This document shows positions 23,301-34,165 of a stretch of DNA of 64,000 bases, piece after piece. This DNA is from Lepus europaeus. Taxonomy: Eukaryota; Chordata; Mammalia; Lagomorpha; Leporidae. The stretch spans positions 49,818,002 through 49,882,001 of the forward strand of contig NC_084831.1 of assembly GCF_033115175.1 (NCBI RefSeq), written 5' to 3'. The translations under genes were made by a program, and so were the position numbers. The notes beneath the pieces were generated by a model, which saw nothing but the letters and a program-made list of their open reading frames with translations, was not told where the DNA came from and did not search any database. Every line of letters starts with the position of its first letter. Positions within the stretch are counted from its first letter, which is position 1.

Positions 23301-24769
23301 CAGGGCCTGACATACATAGTTCCCATCCTTCCTGCCCGTCTTCTGGAGAACAGATCAGTGCTTCCAGGAAAAGGCTGGCCATATTTCTCTAGATATAAGC
23401 GTCAGAATGTGGAAATGGATGGAAATCAGGAACACTCTCCAGACCACAGCCATAACAGGATTACTGAACAATCAGGCTAATTAAACACCCACACCAGGAT
23501 GCATGCAGTCATAAACCAGACCAAAACAAAACCTGTTTCAAGTAGAAGTTTCCCTTTTTTCCCACCCTTGAGTGAGGGCAGGTCATCAGCAGATTAGTCA
23601 AATGGCTAACCCTACAGAAATGACTTCTCTTAACTCATAATCTTAGAGCCCAGACTAAGGCAATTCTGGAAGAACCAGAATGGGTACAGCATTTCAGATG
23701 TTGTACAAAGCACTCACACTTTACTACGTCTAAAATCTGTAATAGTCCTGGAGATAGACAAGGCAAAAATTAGGACCAGTCATGGTGCCCTTGATTCTCT
23801 CAAGCCTACAATAATAGCAAAGGGAGATAATTGTGAAAAAAACTCAACTTGTTTGTTTCTGAGCAAAAACAACAACCCTTTTAACAAATAGATCCTTAAC
23901 TATGGAACAACAGGATCGTGAAGCAGACCAGGCATCAACTCTAACCTCTAAACTACGGTGATTCTTTGACCTATTGGTCAAAATTAATCCATGCTAATTT
24001 TACTTATTTTTCCATTCTGAAGGGGAAAGGCAGCACATGTGATGTTAGACCGATGCCACCCAGGATGAGGCCCCAGATCCCTTGTGGAACTGTGAAGATG
24101 GCAGTGGGACTCTGCCAGCTATGCTTAATATTTACAAAGCCTAACTAAAAATGTTATATTTCCTCTTACATAACTGGGCCACACAAATGAATTAAAACCA
24201 CACATTTTCTTTCTTTTGGCTAGAATGTTGGTAAGACCAGAGATCACATGATGAGCAGAGGCCTGGTTGGTTTTCAACAGTATCACAGACATCCTAAGAC
24301 TGGAAACAGGACCACCCTGTGACTCCTGCACCCAGCCAGCCAGTGCAGGAGTGACCCTGGGCGTGAGAAACCCCAACCCTTCGAGACCCAGAACTTGGTG
24401 GTGTGAAACTCCTCACACACAGTCAGGCCGTATAGATGGGGTCCTTGGTGATTCTAAGGATGGGAGCCGCTGGCCTCACTCTTCTGGTAGAAGGCAGGGG
24501 GCCCAGAGTGGACAGGTAGAACACTGAGTGGGTTTTCTCCCCAGGGATGAAGTCAGAGATGATTTTCCCCACAGCTGGGAAGATCTCTGTAGGCACTAAT
24601 AATAATGAGAGGATGAGCTGGAATTTTGTTTTTCACGTCAAAGACTGCTTGCAGTGCGTGTTCGGTGGTCACAGAGGGTTAAAACAGTGCTTTTCAGTAA
24701 GGCAGAAAAGGCGTCGGCCCTGCTGCCCACACCTGAGGGGTGAGGGGAACCACGCTTCTGTTACGAAGC
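23301..24769. other. Unassigned intergenic sequence
   Basis: About 1.5 kb with no recognised repeat, RNA gene or exon. Confidence 0.4.
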
Positions 24770-24925
24770 AGCAGCAAGTGGATGAAGAGCACAAACTCTG
24801 AGGTCAGAGGTGAGAGTCTGAATCTCATTTCTGCCACTAAGAGCTGAGCGGAATTGGACCCAGATGCTTAACATCTCTTTGCTTCAGTCCCTGGATAAAA
24901 AATAGAGGTAGCACCCACTCCCCAA
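24770..24925 (+). repeat. MIR SINE
   Basis: The motifs gaagagcacaaactctgagg, gaatctcatttctgccacta and tgcttaacatctctttgctt give the full forward MIR order. Confidence 0.7.
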
Positions 24926-24939
24926 AGAATGTGGTATTG

Positions 24940-25130
24940 CAGAGAGTGCACGGGATTACCCATCAGTGAGTTCTTAGTCCTCACCCCAGTTCAGCCATTT
25001 ACTTCAAGTGCATACCTGGATAACCTGCCTAATTCCTACAAGCTTCAGTTTCCTCCCCTAGGAATAAACAATACCATTCGTCCTTCCAATCTCATAGGCT
25101 GATTTTGAGGCTATAAAATAATACAGGTAA
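24940..25130 (+). repeat. MIR SINE
   Basis: This is a second MIR directly behind the first. It carries cagttcagccatttactt, gcttcagtttcctcccctag and ggctgattttgaggctataa. Confidence 0.65.
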
Positions 25131-25285
25131 AAAAACCAAAACACAACAAAATGAAAAACTTGGTAAATGGCTAAGCAGATATGCTAATGCAACCTCAATA
25201 TCATAACACTATAAAACTTAGGTTACATTATTTCGCAGAGATTAAACATTATCTCAGACCAAATATGCAAGAAATCATTTTGGTT

Positions 25286-25612
25286 TTTTTAAGTTTTTTT
25301 TTTTTTTTTTGAAAGACAGAGTTAGAGAGAGAGAGGGAGAGACAGACAGAGAGAGGGATCTTCAGCCACTGACTTACTCCCCAAATGGTCTCAAAGGTTG
25401 GAGCTGGGCTGATCCTAAGTCAGGAGCCAGGAGCTTCCTCCGGGTCTCCTACGTGGGTACAGGGGCCCAAGTACTTATGCCATTTTCCACTGCTTTCCCA
25501 GGTGCATTAGTGGACAGCTGGATCAGGAGCAGCCAAGATTCGAATTGGCTCCCATATGTGATGGCAGCGCCACAGATGGTGGCTTTACCAGCTACACCAC
25601 AGAACCGCCCCC
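25286..25612 (-). mobile_element. C-type SINE, full length
   Basis: The reverse-complement order is intact. The flanking 10-base duplication cattttggtt (25276-25285) / cattttgctt (25613-25622) has one mismatch. The 172-codon open frame over it is only SINE read-through. Confidence 0.93.
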
Positions 25613-25622
25613 CATTTTGCTT

Positions 25623-26075
25623 CTTTGCCTGCTCAAAGGAAATAAAGGAAATAAATGTAACTGGATTTGATTCTGGTTCAGTCACTTACTTACTAGACCC
25701 ATGGCTGTACCTATCCACATGCAGTAGCCATTCTGTTTGGGAGGCGCTCACTGTACCTATGCTCCACTCCAATTGCTTCAAGGGTGCAGTTAGCGTTGAA
25801 GGCTGTGTTTCAGTAGTTGCAAAATAAGCCATTCTTAGATGTGAATGACACACAGGAGCCGCTTTCAGCCATCTTGGTATCATCATAGAGGAGTGAATTC
25901 AGAGCAGAGAAAAATCACAAAGAAACAGAGCCATTCCTCTGATGGCATCATGATCCTCTGGATTCAGCTATACCTGAAGCTACCATACGTCTGGGATTTT
26001 CTCTTGGATGAGTCCATAGAGTTTTCTTGATTGAGTCTATGTTGGCTTTTCTGTTCTTGCAATTAAAACAATCTT
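25623..26075. other. Unassigned sequence
   Basis: No transposon or exon is recognised. Confidence 0.4.
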
Positions 26076-26086
26076 AAGAAATACAG

Positions 26087-26419
26087 GGGCCAGTCTTGTG
26101 GCACAGCAGGTTAAGCCATGGCCTGCAGTGCCAGTATCCCATATGGGCACCAGTTCAAGTTCCAGCTTCTCTACTTCCCATTCAGCTTCCTGCTAATGTG
26201 CCTGGGAAAGCAGGGGGAAATGACCCAAGTCCTTGGGCCCCTGCACCCACATGGGAGACTCAGAATGAGCTCCTGGCTCCTGGCTTCAGCCTGGTCCAGC
26301 CCCGGTTGTTGTGGCGATTTTAGGGAGTGAACTAGCAGATGGAAACCTCTCTCTTGTCTCTCCCTCTCTTTTTCTCCGTAACTCTGTCTTCCAAATAAAT
26401 AAATCTTTAAAAAGAAAGG
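26087..26419 (+). mobile_element. C-type SINE, full length
   Basis: The head gggccagtcttgtggcacag, gggagtgaactagcagatgg and an aaataaataaatctttaaaa tail are present. The duplication aagaaatacag (26076-26086) / aagaaacacag (26420-26430) flanks it. Confidence 0.94.
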
Positions 26420-26434
26420 AAGAAACACAGTAGG

Positions 26435-26580
26435 TAATCTTGAGCAAATGTCATTACCCCTCTAAACTTGTTTCCTAATCTCCAAAGGGGGACAGCATTA
26501 ATACCTAGCACACAGATGGTTGCCTGAAAAATGCTTATCACAGAACTTGATACAAAGTAAACATTCAATAAAGAGTGATT
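26435..26580 (+). repeat. MIR SINE
   Basis: The motifs ttgagcaaatgtcattaccc, ttgtttcctaatctcc and gtaaacattcaataaa are in MIR order. Confidence 0.65.
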
Positions 26581-26609
26581 TTTTTTTATCACATTTGGAG
26601 ATTTAGATT

Positions 26610-26750
26610 TGGTACTAAATGCTCTAAGCACATCATTTCACTGAATCATCATGTCAACAAATGAGGCTTTATTGTCCCTGTTGCATAAATGAAGAAATAT
26701 GGACTAGAGTCTAAGTGACTCGTCCAAGGTCCCAGGTATAAGGAGATTTC
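26610..26750 (-). repeat. MIR SINE
   Basis: The motifs aatgctctaagcacatcatt, aatgaggctttattgtccct and gactcgtccaaggtcccagg read as reversed MIR. Confidence 0.65.
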
Positions 26751-27919
26751 ACAAAGGTTATTGTTTCTCCTTTTTTAAAAAATCCTTTGATTAGATGGTT
26801 GCTGTTTGTTGTACAATATTGATAAAATGCCAGCTGAATGTCTATAAGGCACCCAGAACTATTCAAGCAGGAAATATATATACTCTTAGTTTTAGAGGAT
26901 AGTCTCAAAACTATCTTCATTCTAAGATTAGATGGAGTTTGTGCCTTGGATTTATTGGCTTACAAAACTGAACTAACCAACTAACATCTAAATTCTATAG
27001 GCATAAGAGAAGCACAAGACGGTAACAAAAAATAGGTTCTTCAACTAAATGCAGAAACATAGAGAAATCATTTCCACAGAAAACTTTATAATAGGCATCT
27101 TGCCCTCCAACTACCATTTAATTTCTCCTTAAACTGTGAGCTGAAACATAATCATTCTTTTATATTTGATTCAATGGGTTAAAAAATCTTTTCCATCTGC
27201 ACTGTAAAGATATTATCTCAATGGCTCTGACATCACGTTAACTTGTCCGCGTTTTCTTGGAAGTCTGAACAACACAATTAGACATGAGAATGGGCTGGGG
27301 AAAAGGACAAGGGTCTCTACCACACCATTTTCTTGAGAAATCTGTAGGGAAATCAAATGGTGTGTTTTACTGTTTACCTCCGGGTGACAGAGTCCAAACG
27401 TCTTTACATGCTATGGAGCAGCTCTTAACACCACTGCGGTCCCAGGAGAGCAAAGAACAGCTACTACATGGAGAACAGTTAATGGTTCTCTCCCTTGCAA
27501 GTGTTCCTTGTGTACAGATCAATACCTCACAAGCAATCTATGTGAGTCCTGAAAAACAGAAATGGTTTCTGCACTTGCCTTCTCAACAAATAGGCAAATA
27601 CCTTGTCGAAGAAAACTGAATGGCATCTGGACACATCCCAAGTGAGATTCACAGGCTCCCACAGGCACCAGGGGAGGTCCCCCACTCCTACTCTGGCTCC
27701 GCTGTGGCTTTTCATGTCATTGTGAGAGAAGGGTGTGAGAGGAGGATCTAGACAATCACACTGCTGACAACATAAGTGGTCTCTGATTTTCTAATTATGT
27801 GATTTCTAGCTGTATAGAAGCCCTACATGAAGAAGCTAACGACTGAGAATACTTTGCTCCTTGTATTTTCATAGCTCAGTCTTGGATACTCAAGAATTGT
27901 GCAAAATGGACAGATTTGT
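26751..27919. other. Unassigned sequence
   Basis: AT-rich on the left, mixed composition on the right, with no recognised repeat or exon. The open frame 27284-27619 (111 codons) has no family resemblance. Confidence 0.4.
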
Positions 27920-28095
27920 AGTTAGATCTAGCTTTCCTCTTCACGGGTGAGAGACACTGGGCATGTTATTTAACCTCTCCGTGCCTGTCTCACATGGCTA
28001 AACAAGAATAAAATCTACTTCATAGGGTTGTGGGATGAATGAGATAAATACAGTGCTCAGTTCATAGAGGATACTCAGTAAAAAGTAGTTCTCCT
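27920..28095 (+). repeat. MIR SINE
   Basis: The motifs ctgggcatgttatttaacct, ctccgtgcctgtctca and catagggttgtgggatgaat, then gatactcagtaaa, give the forward MIR order. Confidence 0.65.
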
Positions 28096-28104
28096 CCCCT
28101 TCAA

Positions 28105-28482
28105 GAACAGTGCTGTGCATAGTTAGGAGTGTCAAATGTTAAATCAACAAGAGGAGTCATTGTGCACTTGCTCCCCATGTAGAACCTCTGTCCTTAATGT
28201 GTTGTACTATGCGAATTAACGGTAAAACTAGTACTCAGTACTTTATACTTTGTGTGTTTATGTGGGTACAAACTGTTGAAATCTTTACTTAGTATAGAAT
28301 TGATCTTCTGTATATAAAGATAATTAAAAATGAATCTTAACGAAGAATGGGATGGGAGAGGGAGTAGGAGGTGGGGTGGTTTGCGGGTGGGAGGGGGTAT
28401 GGGGAAAAGAACCACAATAGTCCAAAAATTATACTTATGAAATTTATATTTATCAAATAAAAGCTTTCTATATAAAAAAAAA
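28105..28482 (+). mobile_element. Lagomorph L1 3' end, 5'-truncated
   Basis: This is the 3' UTR of the L1 lineage I know from rabbit. It contains ctctgtccttaatgtg, actagtactcag, gttgaaatctttacttagta, gatcttctgtatataaagat and a G-rich purine tract (28347-28403). An aaataaaagc poly-A signal and an A-tail follow. No ORF2 sequence remains, and a C-SINE follows in the A-tail. Confidence 0.85.
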
Positions 28483-28785
28483 TAGTGCTGTGGCATAGTA
28501 GGCAAAGCTGCTCCTGTGACTCCAGCATCCCATATGGGCACTGGTTCATGTCCTGGCTGTTCCATTTCTGATCCAGCTCCCTGCTAACGGCCTGAGAAAG
28601 GCAACAGAAGATACCCGAGTGTTTGAACCCCTGTCACCACATGGGAGACCTGGAAGAAACTCCTGGCTTTGGCCTGCCCCAGCCCTGGCCGTTGCAGCCA
28701 ACTGGGGAGTGAACCAGCAGATAAAAGATCTCTCTTTTCTTTCTGTAACTCTTTAAATTAAATAAATAAATTTATTTAAAAAAAA
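28483..28785 (+). mobile_element. C-type SINE inserted at an L1 A-tail
   Basis: It starts slightly inside the head (tagtgctgtggcatagtagg), directly after the L1 poly-A, and ends in aattaaataaataaattta. The CT tract is nearly lost. Confidence 0.9.
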
Positions 28786-28817
28786 GCATTTTTTGTGTGT
28801 TTCAAAACTAATGTCTT

Positions 28818-29150
28818 GGGGCCAGCGCTGTGGTGTAGCAGGTGCGGCCTCCGCCTGCAGTGCTGGCATCCCATATGAGTGCCAGTTTATGTCCTGACTG
28901 CTCCACTTTCGATCCAGCTCTCTGCTATGGCCTCAGAAGGCAGTAGAAGATGGCCCAAGTCCTTGGGCACCTGCACTCACATGGGAGACTTGGAAGAAGC
29001 TCCTGGCTCCTGGCTTTGGATTGGCTCATCTCCGGTTATTGCAGCCAATTGGGGAGTGAACCAGCGGCTGAAAGACCTCTTTCTCTCTGCCTCTCCTCTC
29101 TCTGTGTAACTCTGACTTTCAAATAAATAAATAAATCTTAAGAAAAAAAA
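28818..29150 (+). mobile_element. C-type SINE, full length
   Basis: The head tggggccagcgctgtggtgt, the middle gcagccaattggggagtgaa and a clean aaataaataaataaatctta tail are present. The flanks actaatgtct / actaatatct are the probable target duplication. Confidence 0.94.
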
Positions 29151-29258
29151 AAAGACTAATATCTCTCCTATAAATGGTACCTAGGCATCATTAGCCTTCA
29201 CTAGCTTTGGAGTAAAAATAATATTATGTAAATAACTCATATTTAAAACACTTATTTC

Positions 29259-29601
29259 AGTGGCCAGTGTTGTGGCACAGTGGGTTAAGCTGCTGCCTCT
29301 GATGCTGACATCCCATATGGATGCTGTTTCAAGTTCCGGCTGTTCCACTTCCAATTCAGCTCCCTGCTAATGAGCCTGGGAAAGCAGTGGATGGCCCAAG
29401 TGCTTGGATCCCTGAATCCCATGTGGGAGGCCTGGATGGCCTTCACTCCCTGCTTTGGCCTGGCCCAGCTCTGACTGTTGTGGCCATTTGGGAAATGAAC
29501 CAGTGGATGGAAGATCCCTCTGTCTCTCTCTCTCTCTCTGTCTTTTCCTATCTCTGTAACTCCATCTTTCAAACAAATAAATATTCTTGTGTTTTTTTAA
29601 A
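29259..29601 (+). mobile_element. C-type SINE, full length
   Basis: The head ggccagtgttgtggcacagt, a CT tract and an A-rich tail are present. A perfect 14-base duplication, aaaacacttatttc, lies at 29245-29258 and 29602-29615. Confidence 0.95.
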
Positions 29602-29615
29602 AAAACACTTATTTC

Positions 29616-30154
29616 CATGTTACTGTATTTACATAATACAGTAACTTCCAATTATTCCTGGAGATATGTCTTGGGTTTCTCTTGACTTCTTCCTGTGGTT
29701 CCCTTGGTGACTCCTGCTCAGGAAGACCAACTTGGAGGAAGCACCTTGTCCCTGCCTCTCCAGATGGCACCCAAGGAGAACAGAGTGGTGTCTTCTCTGA
29801 GAAGCCCAGAGATTCCCAAGTTATAATACCACCAAGGACCCAAAATGACCTGAAGATCAATGCATCAGACACACACAGAATGTCTGCAGGGAAATGACCC
29901 AGCCCTGCTGCCGTTTTCTGTTTCGTCATGCACAGTACTTCTTAGGCCTCGGTATGGAGACTTCTGCCTGCAGTCTTTCCCCTCTGCAGCTACCCACAGG
30001 TGAGCAGCAGGAGATTCTTGATCCCAAGGATGTCTTTCCACCGGGGCAAGCCATTTCCTGTCACCATGCCATCCAGACTCTGAAATCCACTCTGATTTCT
30101 AATTTCTCAGCCACTAGCAGTTTGTCTTCCAAATCAAAAGCAGGACTGAGAGTA
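29616..30154. other. Downstream flank of OMA1, unassigned
   Basis: This non-repeat sequence of balanced composition lies just beyond the predicted OMA1 poly-A site. It could contain a longer OMA1 3' UTR or a regulatory element, but no signal decides this. Confidence 0.35.
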
Positions 30155-30400
30155 AAATGTACAATATAAATTTATTCTGACATTTTCCTCATTGAGGGTA
30201 TTTTAAAATAGATGAGAATATACAAATATTTCATGAAAAATAAACACCTAGAAGAATTTAGATGATATCTACAATATACATGATGATTTCACCCTGAATA
30301 TTCATTTGTTTTCCATTTCAAACATCATTTTTAAAAGGTAACATAAAATCGGTAAGGATTGCTGCCTTCTTCATATTTCCCTTGTCTCATAAATTTTAAT
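30155..30400 (-). other. OMA1: OMA1 3' untranslated region (inferred)
   Basis: The AT-rich sequence directly after the OMA1 stop codon on the minus strand contains no recognisable repeat. It leads to an AATAAA hexamer about 225 bases downstream, so this is the likely short 3' UTR. The cleavage point near 30155 is estimated from the usual 10-30 base spacing after the hexamer. Longer alternative 3' ends below 30155 cannot be excluded. Confidence 0.7.
30171..30176 (-). terminator. OMA1: Polyadenylation signal AATAAA of OMA1
   Basis: The plus-strand hexamer tttatt reads AATAAA on the minus strand, about 225 bases after the OMA1 stop codon. It is the best-placed canonical hexamer for the transcript. 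The sequence beyond it becomes T/G-containing (TTGTACATTTTACTCTC), which would suit a downstream element. Confidence 0.7.
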
Positions 30401-30613
30401 TCAACTACTAGTTCTCTTCTCAACTATGCAGGTTAATGGTATTTGCTCCTGTTTTTGAATGGGAAGAGGGTCCGTTTTCTGTTTCTTGGCAGTGGTATTT
30501 CTGTCTTCTTTCTCTGATTCTTCAAGAAAATGCTTCATGCTGAGTTTGAATAGTAACCGAGGGTCTGGTCCAGAAAGTGGTGGGCAATTACACTTTTCTC
30601 TAACTTTGAGAGC
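30401..30613 (-). CDS. OMA1: OMA1 terminal coding exon with stop codon (70 codons + TGA)
   Basis: This is the last coding exon of OMA1. On the minus strand a pyrimidine-rich acceptor ending TTTATAG precedes GCTCTCAAAG. The frame then runs 70 codons to TGA at 30403-30401. The peptide starts [20 protein letters not shown] and ends CIVEKRTSS, which matches the OMA1 C-terminus. It also contains the acidic stretch [10 protein letters not shown] and the lysine/glutamine-rich tail [15 protein letters not shown]. It continues the phase-0 frame of the exon at 52915-53064. Compared with the human tail as I recall it (69 residues), there is one extra codon near RNTTAKKQ and several substitutions in a region that looks poorly conserved. 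Upstream exons encoding the mitochondrial targeting region, membrane segment and HEXXH lie outside the window. Confidence 0.96.
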   Translation of the reverse strand, partial: ALKVREKCNCPPLSGPDPRLLFKLSMKHFLEESEKEDRNTTAKKQKTDPLPIQKQEQIPLTCIVEKRTSS

Positions 30614-30926
30614 CTATAAAGAAAGAATGCAATATAATTCCTAACGTGTTTGATGGAAAACAATCAAATATGAGAACATATTCTGAATATCTGGATAACA
30701 AGTATCTTCATTATGACACACAAAAGAGAACCAGATTTAAATTCACGGCAAATAGTTACTTTTGATGATTTGGTCAAATGGCATTTTTAAAACAACAGCA
30801 ACAATTTTATCTGTAACACCTGTTCAGATGGACAGTCTCAGAGACATTCTGCTATCTCAGTCAAGCAGGCCCTGAGAACGTGCATTCAGATGAAAAAGTA
30901 CCTGGAGAATCTATGAGAAATTTTTT

Positions 30927-31279
30927 TTTTTATTTTTTTTTTTTTATTTTTGACAGGCAGAGTGGACAGTGAGAGACAGAGACAGAGAGAAAGGTCTTCC
31001 TTTTTGCCGTTGGTTCACCCTCCAATGGCCGCCGCGGTAGCGCGCTGCGGCCGGCGCACCGCGCTGATCCGATGGCAGGAGCCAGGTGTTTATCCTGGTC
31101 TCCCATGGGGTGCAGGGCCCAAGGGCTTGGGCCATCCTCCACTGCACTCCGTGGCCACAGCAGAGAGCTGGCCTGGAAGAGGGGCAACCGGGACAGGATC
31201 GGTGCCCTGACCGGGACTAGAACCCGGTGTGCCGGCGCCGCTAGGCGGAGGATTAGCCTATTGAGCCGCGGCGCCGGCC
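30927..31279 (-). mobile_element. Young GC-rich C-SINE in the OMA1 intron, sense to the gene
   Basis: This is one of the best-preserved copies. It has ttgccgttggttcaccctcc, gccgccgcggtagcgcgctg, gggactagaacccggtgtgc and gcgccggcc at its head. The duplication agaaatttttt lies at 30916-30926 and 31280-31290. It sits about 310 bases before the acceptor of the last OMA1 exon, on the same strand. Confidence 0.96.
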
Positions 31280-31290
31280 AGAAATTTTTT

Positions 31291-31939
31291 AGAAGAAAAG
31301 GAAAACACTGAATTAAAGACAGCCAAACACAAGGGAAAAAGATACCCCTAACTGGGACAGTCAGGACTGTAACTGATGCTAACAATCTAAAAACTTAAAT
31401 AAAAATCATAACATTTTTCAACTCCAGAGGAAAAGCAAAACAAAACAAAATGCTAAAGAGAAGGAAAAATAAAATCAGCACATTACATGGCTCAGCTGCA
31501 CTAGTGTTTGCAGTTTAAAATACCAAAGCTTGACATAACCAAAATCTCAGTTTAATCATATTGAGAGGGAGATAGCAGGATATGTATGTGCTTGTACAGG
31601 GTGTGCTCTTAAGTAGCACGCTCTATAGTGGAAAGTAAACAAGGGGAGACCTATGAGAAATCTCAAGAGTCATGCCATGGAGTTGGAAATAGTCACCAGC
31701 AAAATTTAGGGCAGGGGGGACTGCTGCTTTAAGTAACTAAACTTAGAGAACTATTTAACTATTTAAAGAGGGTACATGGATAACTTATGGATATAAAAAC
31801 TTTTTTGAAGGAAAAAGAGGTCTCAATATTTAGAGTTTTTAAAAGAGACTTGTAGGGGAAGCTCGTTTAGTTTTGTAGGACATGGATGGATGGTGATGTT
31901 TCTCAAGGACAGTAAGGGTTTGCAGGAGTGAGACTGTTT
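31291..31939. other. Unassigned intronic sequence
   Basis: AT-rich, with no recognised transposon or exon. Confidence 0.4.
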
Positions 31940-32130
31940 TAGAAAGAGTAGTCAGGCAGGGTGTCGCTGAGAAGGTGAAGACATTGAGGGTTAAAAACAG
32001 ATACTGGGGCTCAAAAAGACCTGAAGGAAAGAGACCACATGGCAACCTAGGGGAAGGGCACTCGACAAGGGAGCAGCAAGTGCAGCCTGGGGTGCTGTGG
32101 ATGGTGAGACGCTGGTGCCGCGGAGCACAG
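31940..32130 (-). repeat. L2 3' UTR fragment
   Basis: The motifs cgctgagaaggtgaagacat, ctcaaaaagacctgaaggaa, gaagggcactcgacaaggga and gcagcaagtgcagcctgggg follow the reversed L2 3' region order. Confidence 0.5.
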
Positions 32131-32684
32131 GGGAGTAGCAGGGGAAGACTGCGTGGATCCACAGGTCATGGAAAGGATCCCAGGCTTTACTCTGAATGGG
32201 CCTGTCCCCACGACTCCTGGGGCCTGTGGCAAGAAGGCCAGTGGAGGTGCCTCTAAACACCTAGAAGCTATAAATCAAGCTACCATAAAAAACACATTCT
32301 AGTCTCCTACTTTGAGGAACATACACTGAAAATTGTTAAGCCCATGCACAAAAGTGGAATTCCTGGATTTCAGAACACGTAAAGTTGGGAATAGCCTACT
32401 AGCCAGCTCCTGCTCTTCCCACCCCTGGCTAGTCCAGCACTGTGGGGGGCCATGTATGCATGTGTCCACGTGAAGAGGTCCTGGGAATGGGCTCAAACAT
32501 GCGTGGGCAAGGAGTTCCATTATCGCAGACACCCCGAGTGGCTCTTGGGAACCTTCCTTTTTCTCACAGGAACAGGGCACACAGAGAGAGCTGAGTCAGA
32601 CAGGATTCAGTCCCATAAGTGGATGGGCCAGGCCTGGGGCAGGAGCTTGGGTCCAGGAACACTTTCTATTTTTTCTTCAAGAAT
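32131..32684. other. Unassigned intronic sequence
   Basis: No gene or clear repeat is seen. Open frames on both strands overlap without recognisable domains. Confidence 0.4.
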
Positions 32685-32925
32685 TTCAATTACAAAGTGT
32701 TAACAGAAACATGAAATTTGTACATATTTAGGGGCTACTTTGTGAGGTTTCGGCACATGTATACACTGCGTAATGTCCAGTGAGGATAACTGTATTTACT
32801 TCTTCAAACATTTCACAATTCTTTATAGTGAGAACATCCAAAATCCTCACCTAGTTTGTCTTTTGCATAGTGAAACAGTCAGTCACCCTACTGTGCAACA
32901 GAACTTCCAAAACTTCTTACTCTTT
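32685..32925 (-). mobile_element. Ancient L1 3' end (L1M type)
   Basis: The reverse complement of the old L1 3' UTR is seen as gtacatatttaggggctact, cacatgtatacactgcgtaa, caaacatttcacaattcttt and cagtcaccctactgtgcaac. Confidence 0.7.
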
Positions 32926-34165
32926 AAAAAATAATTTTTATTTTTAATTTTTTTTAAATTTTTAACAGATTCAACACAGTTCACAGATACAATTCTAAGA
33001 ATATAATGACTTTCCCTTTCTCGTTCCTTCTCCCTCTCTCCTCTCCCTCCCTCTCCTTTTTTCCTTCCTTCTTCCCTTCCCTTCTTTCCTTTTTTAGTTT
33101 TTCATAGAGTCAAGGGCTTAATTCTCCATCAAATAAAGAGTCCAACAGGTAAAAAGCAAGAAGATCCTAGTTTAGTAGGAATACAGGTAAGAACTGTAAA
33201 CAACAGTGAAGTGGAAAGATGATCATTTCACCCATATAAATTTTAAAGTAATCACAGATCATTAAAACTATAATAATCTAACATATGTAATATTGGTTTG
33301 ACAAGATATAAAGCAAAGCTTTTATCAATACAGATATACATAGGCATTGTTTGGATTTGTTTTGTGATTTTCCTTTCTTTTATAATTTTAGCTCCCACAT
33401 ATAAAGGAGAACATGTGGTATGTGTCCTTCTGTGTCCAGCTTTTTTTCACCCAACATGATATTCTCCAGTTGAATTCATTTTGATATAAATGGTAGAATT
33501 TTATTTTTATAGCTAAATAATATTCCATTGTGTGTATTTTCTTTGTATATTCATCTGTTGTTGGACACCCTCGTTGATTCCACATTCTAGTTATCCTGAA
33601 CAGTGCTGCTATAAACATGGCGGTACAGGTATCTCTTTGATATAATGTATTATTGGCTTTTGGCATATACCCAGTATTGGGACTGCTAGATCCTATGGCA
33701 AGTCTACTTCTAGTTTTTTTTTTTTTTAAAGATTTATTTATTTATTTGAAAATCAGAGTTACACAGAGAGGCAGAGAGAGAAAGAGAGAGGTCTTCCATC
33801 CTCTGGTTCACTCCCCAGATGGCCACAAAGGCCAGAGCTGTGCTGATCTGAAGCCAGGAACCAGGAGCTTCCTCTGGGTCTCCCATATGGGTGCAGAGGC
33901 CCAAATACTTGGGCCATCTTCTACTGCTTTCCCAGGCCACAGCAGAGAGCTGGATCGGAAGTGGAGGAGCCAGGACTTGAACCGGTGCCCATATGGGATG
34001 CCGGCACTGCAGGCGGCGGCTTTACCCGCTATGCCACAGCGCCAGCCTCTAATTTATTATTTTTTTTCCAACAAATGCCCATACTATTTTCCACAGTGGC
34101 TGCACTAATTTACATTACAGGGTTTAATTGTTCCCATTTCCAGAAACACTTTTGATTCTGACAAG
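32926..34165 (-). mobile_element. Old L1: 3' UTR and ORF2 C-terminus, split by a SINE
   Basis: On the minus strand the ORF2 end is readable as EYTKKIHTMEYYLAIKIK and later KDTYHMFSFICGS (33390-33666), which are standard L1 landmarks. The C/T-rich tract at 33015-33095 is the polypurine tract of an L1 3' UTR in reverse. A C-SINE at 33718-34046 divides the element, and 34047-34165 continues it (tattttccacagtggctgca). Confidence 0.8.
33718..34046 (-). mobile_element. C-type SINE, full length, inside an L1
   Basis: It has a clean reverse-complement tail (aaagatttatttatttattt), gaagccaggaaccaggagct, gaaccggtgcccatatggga and head gctatgccacagcgccagc. The flanks tctagttt / tctaattt are the probable target duplication. 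Confidence 0.95.

Noticed and set aside
25309..25827. 172-codon plus-strand open frame
   Set aside because: The first two thirds are a reverse C-SINE; there is no start context, homology or splice structure.
33388..33666. 92-codon frame with apparent protein homology
   Set aside because: The homology is real but to the C-terminus of L1 ORF2; it is a transposon relic, not a host gene.
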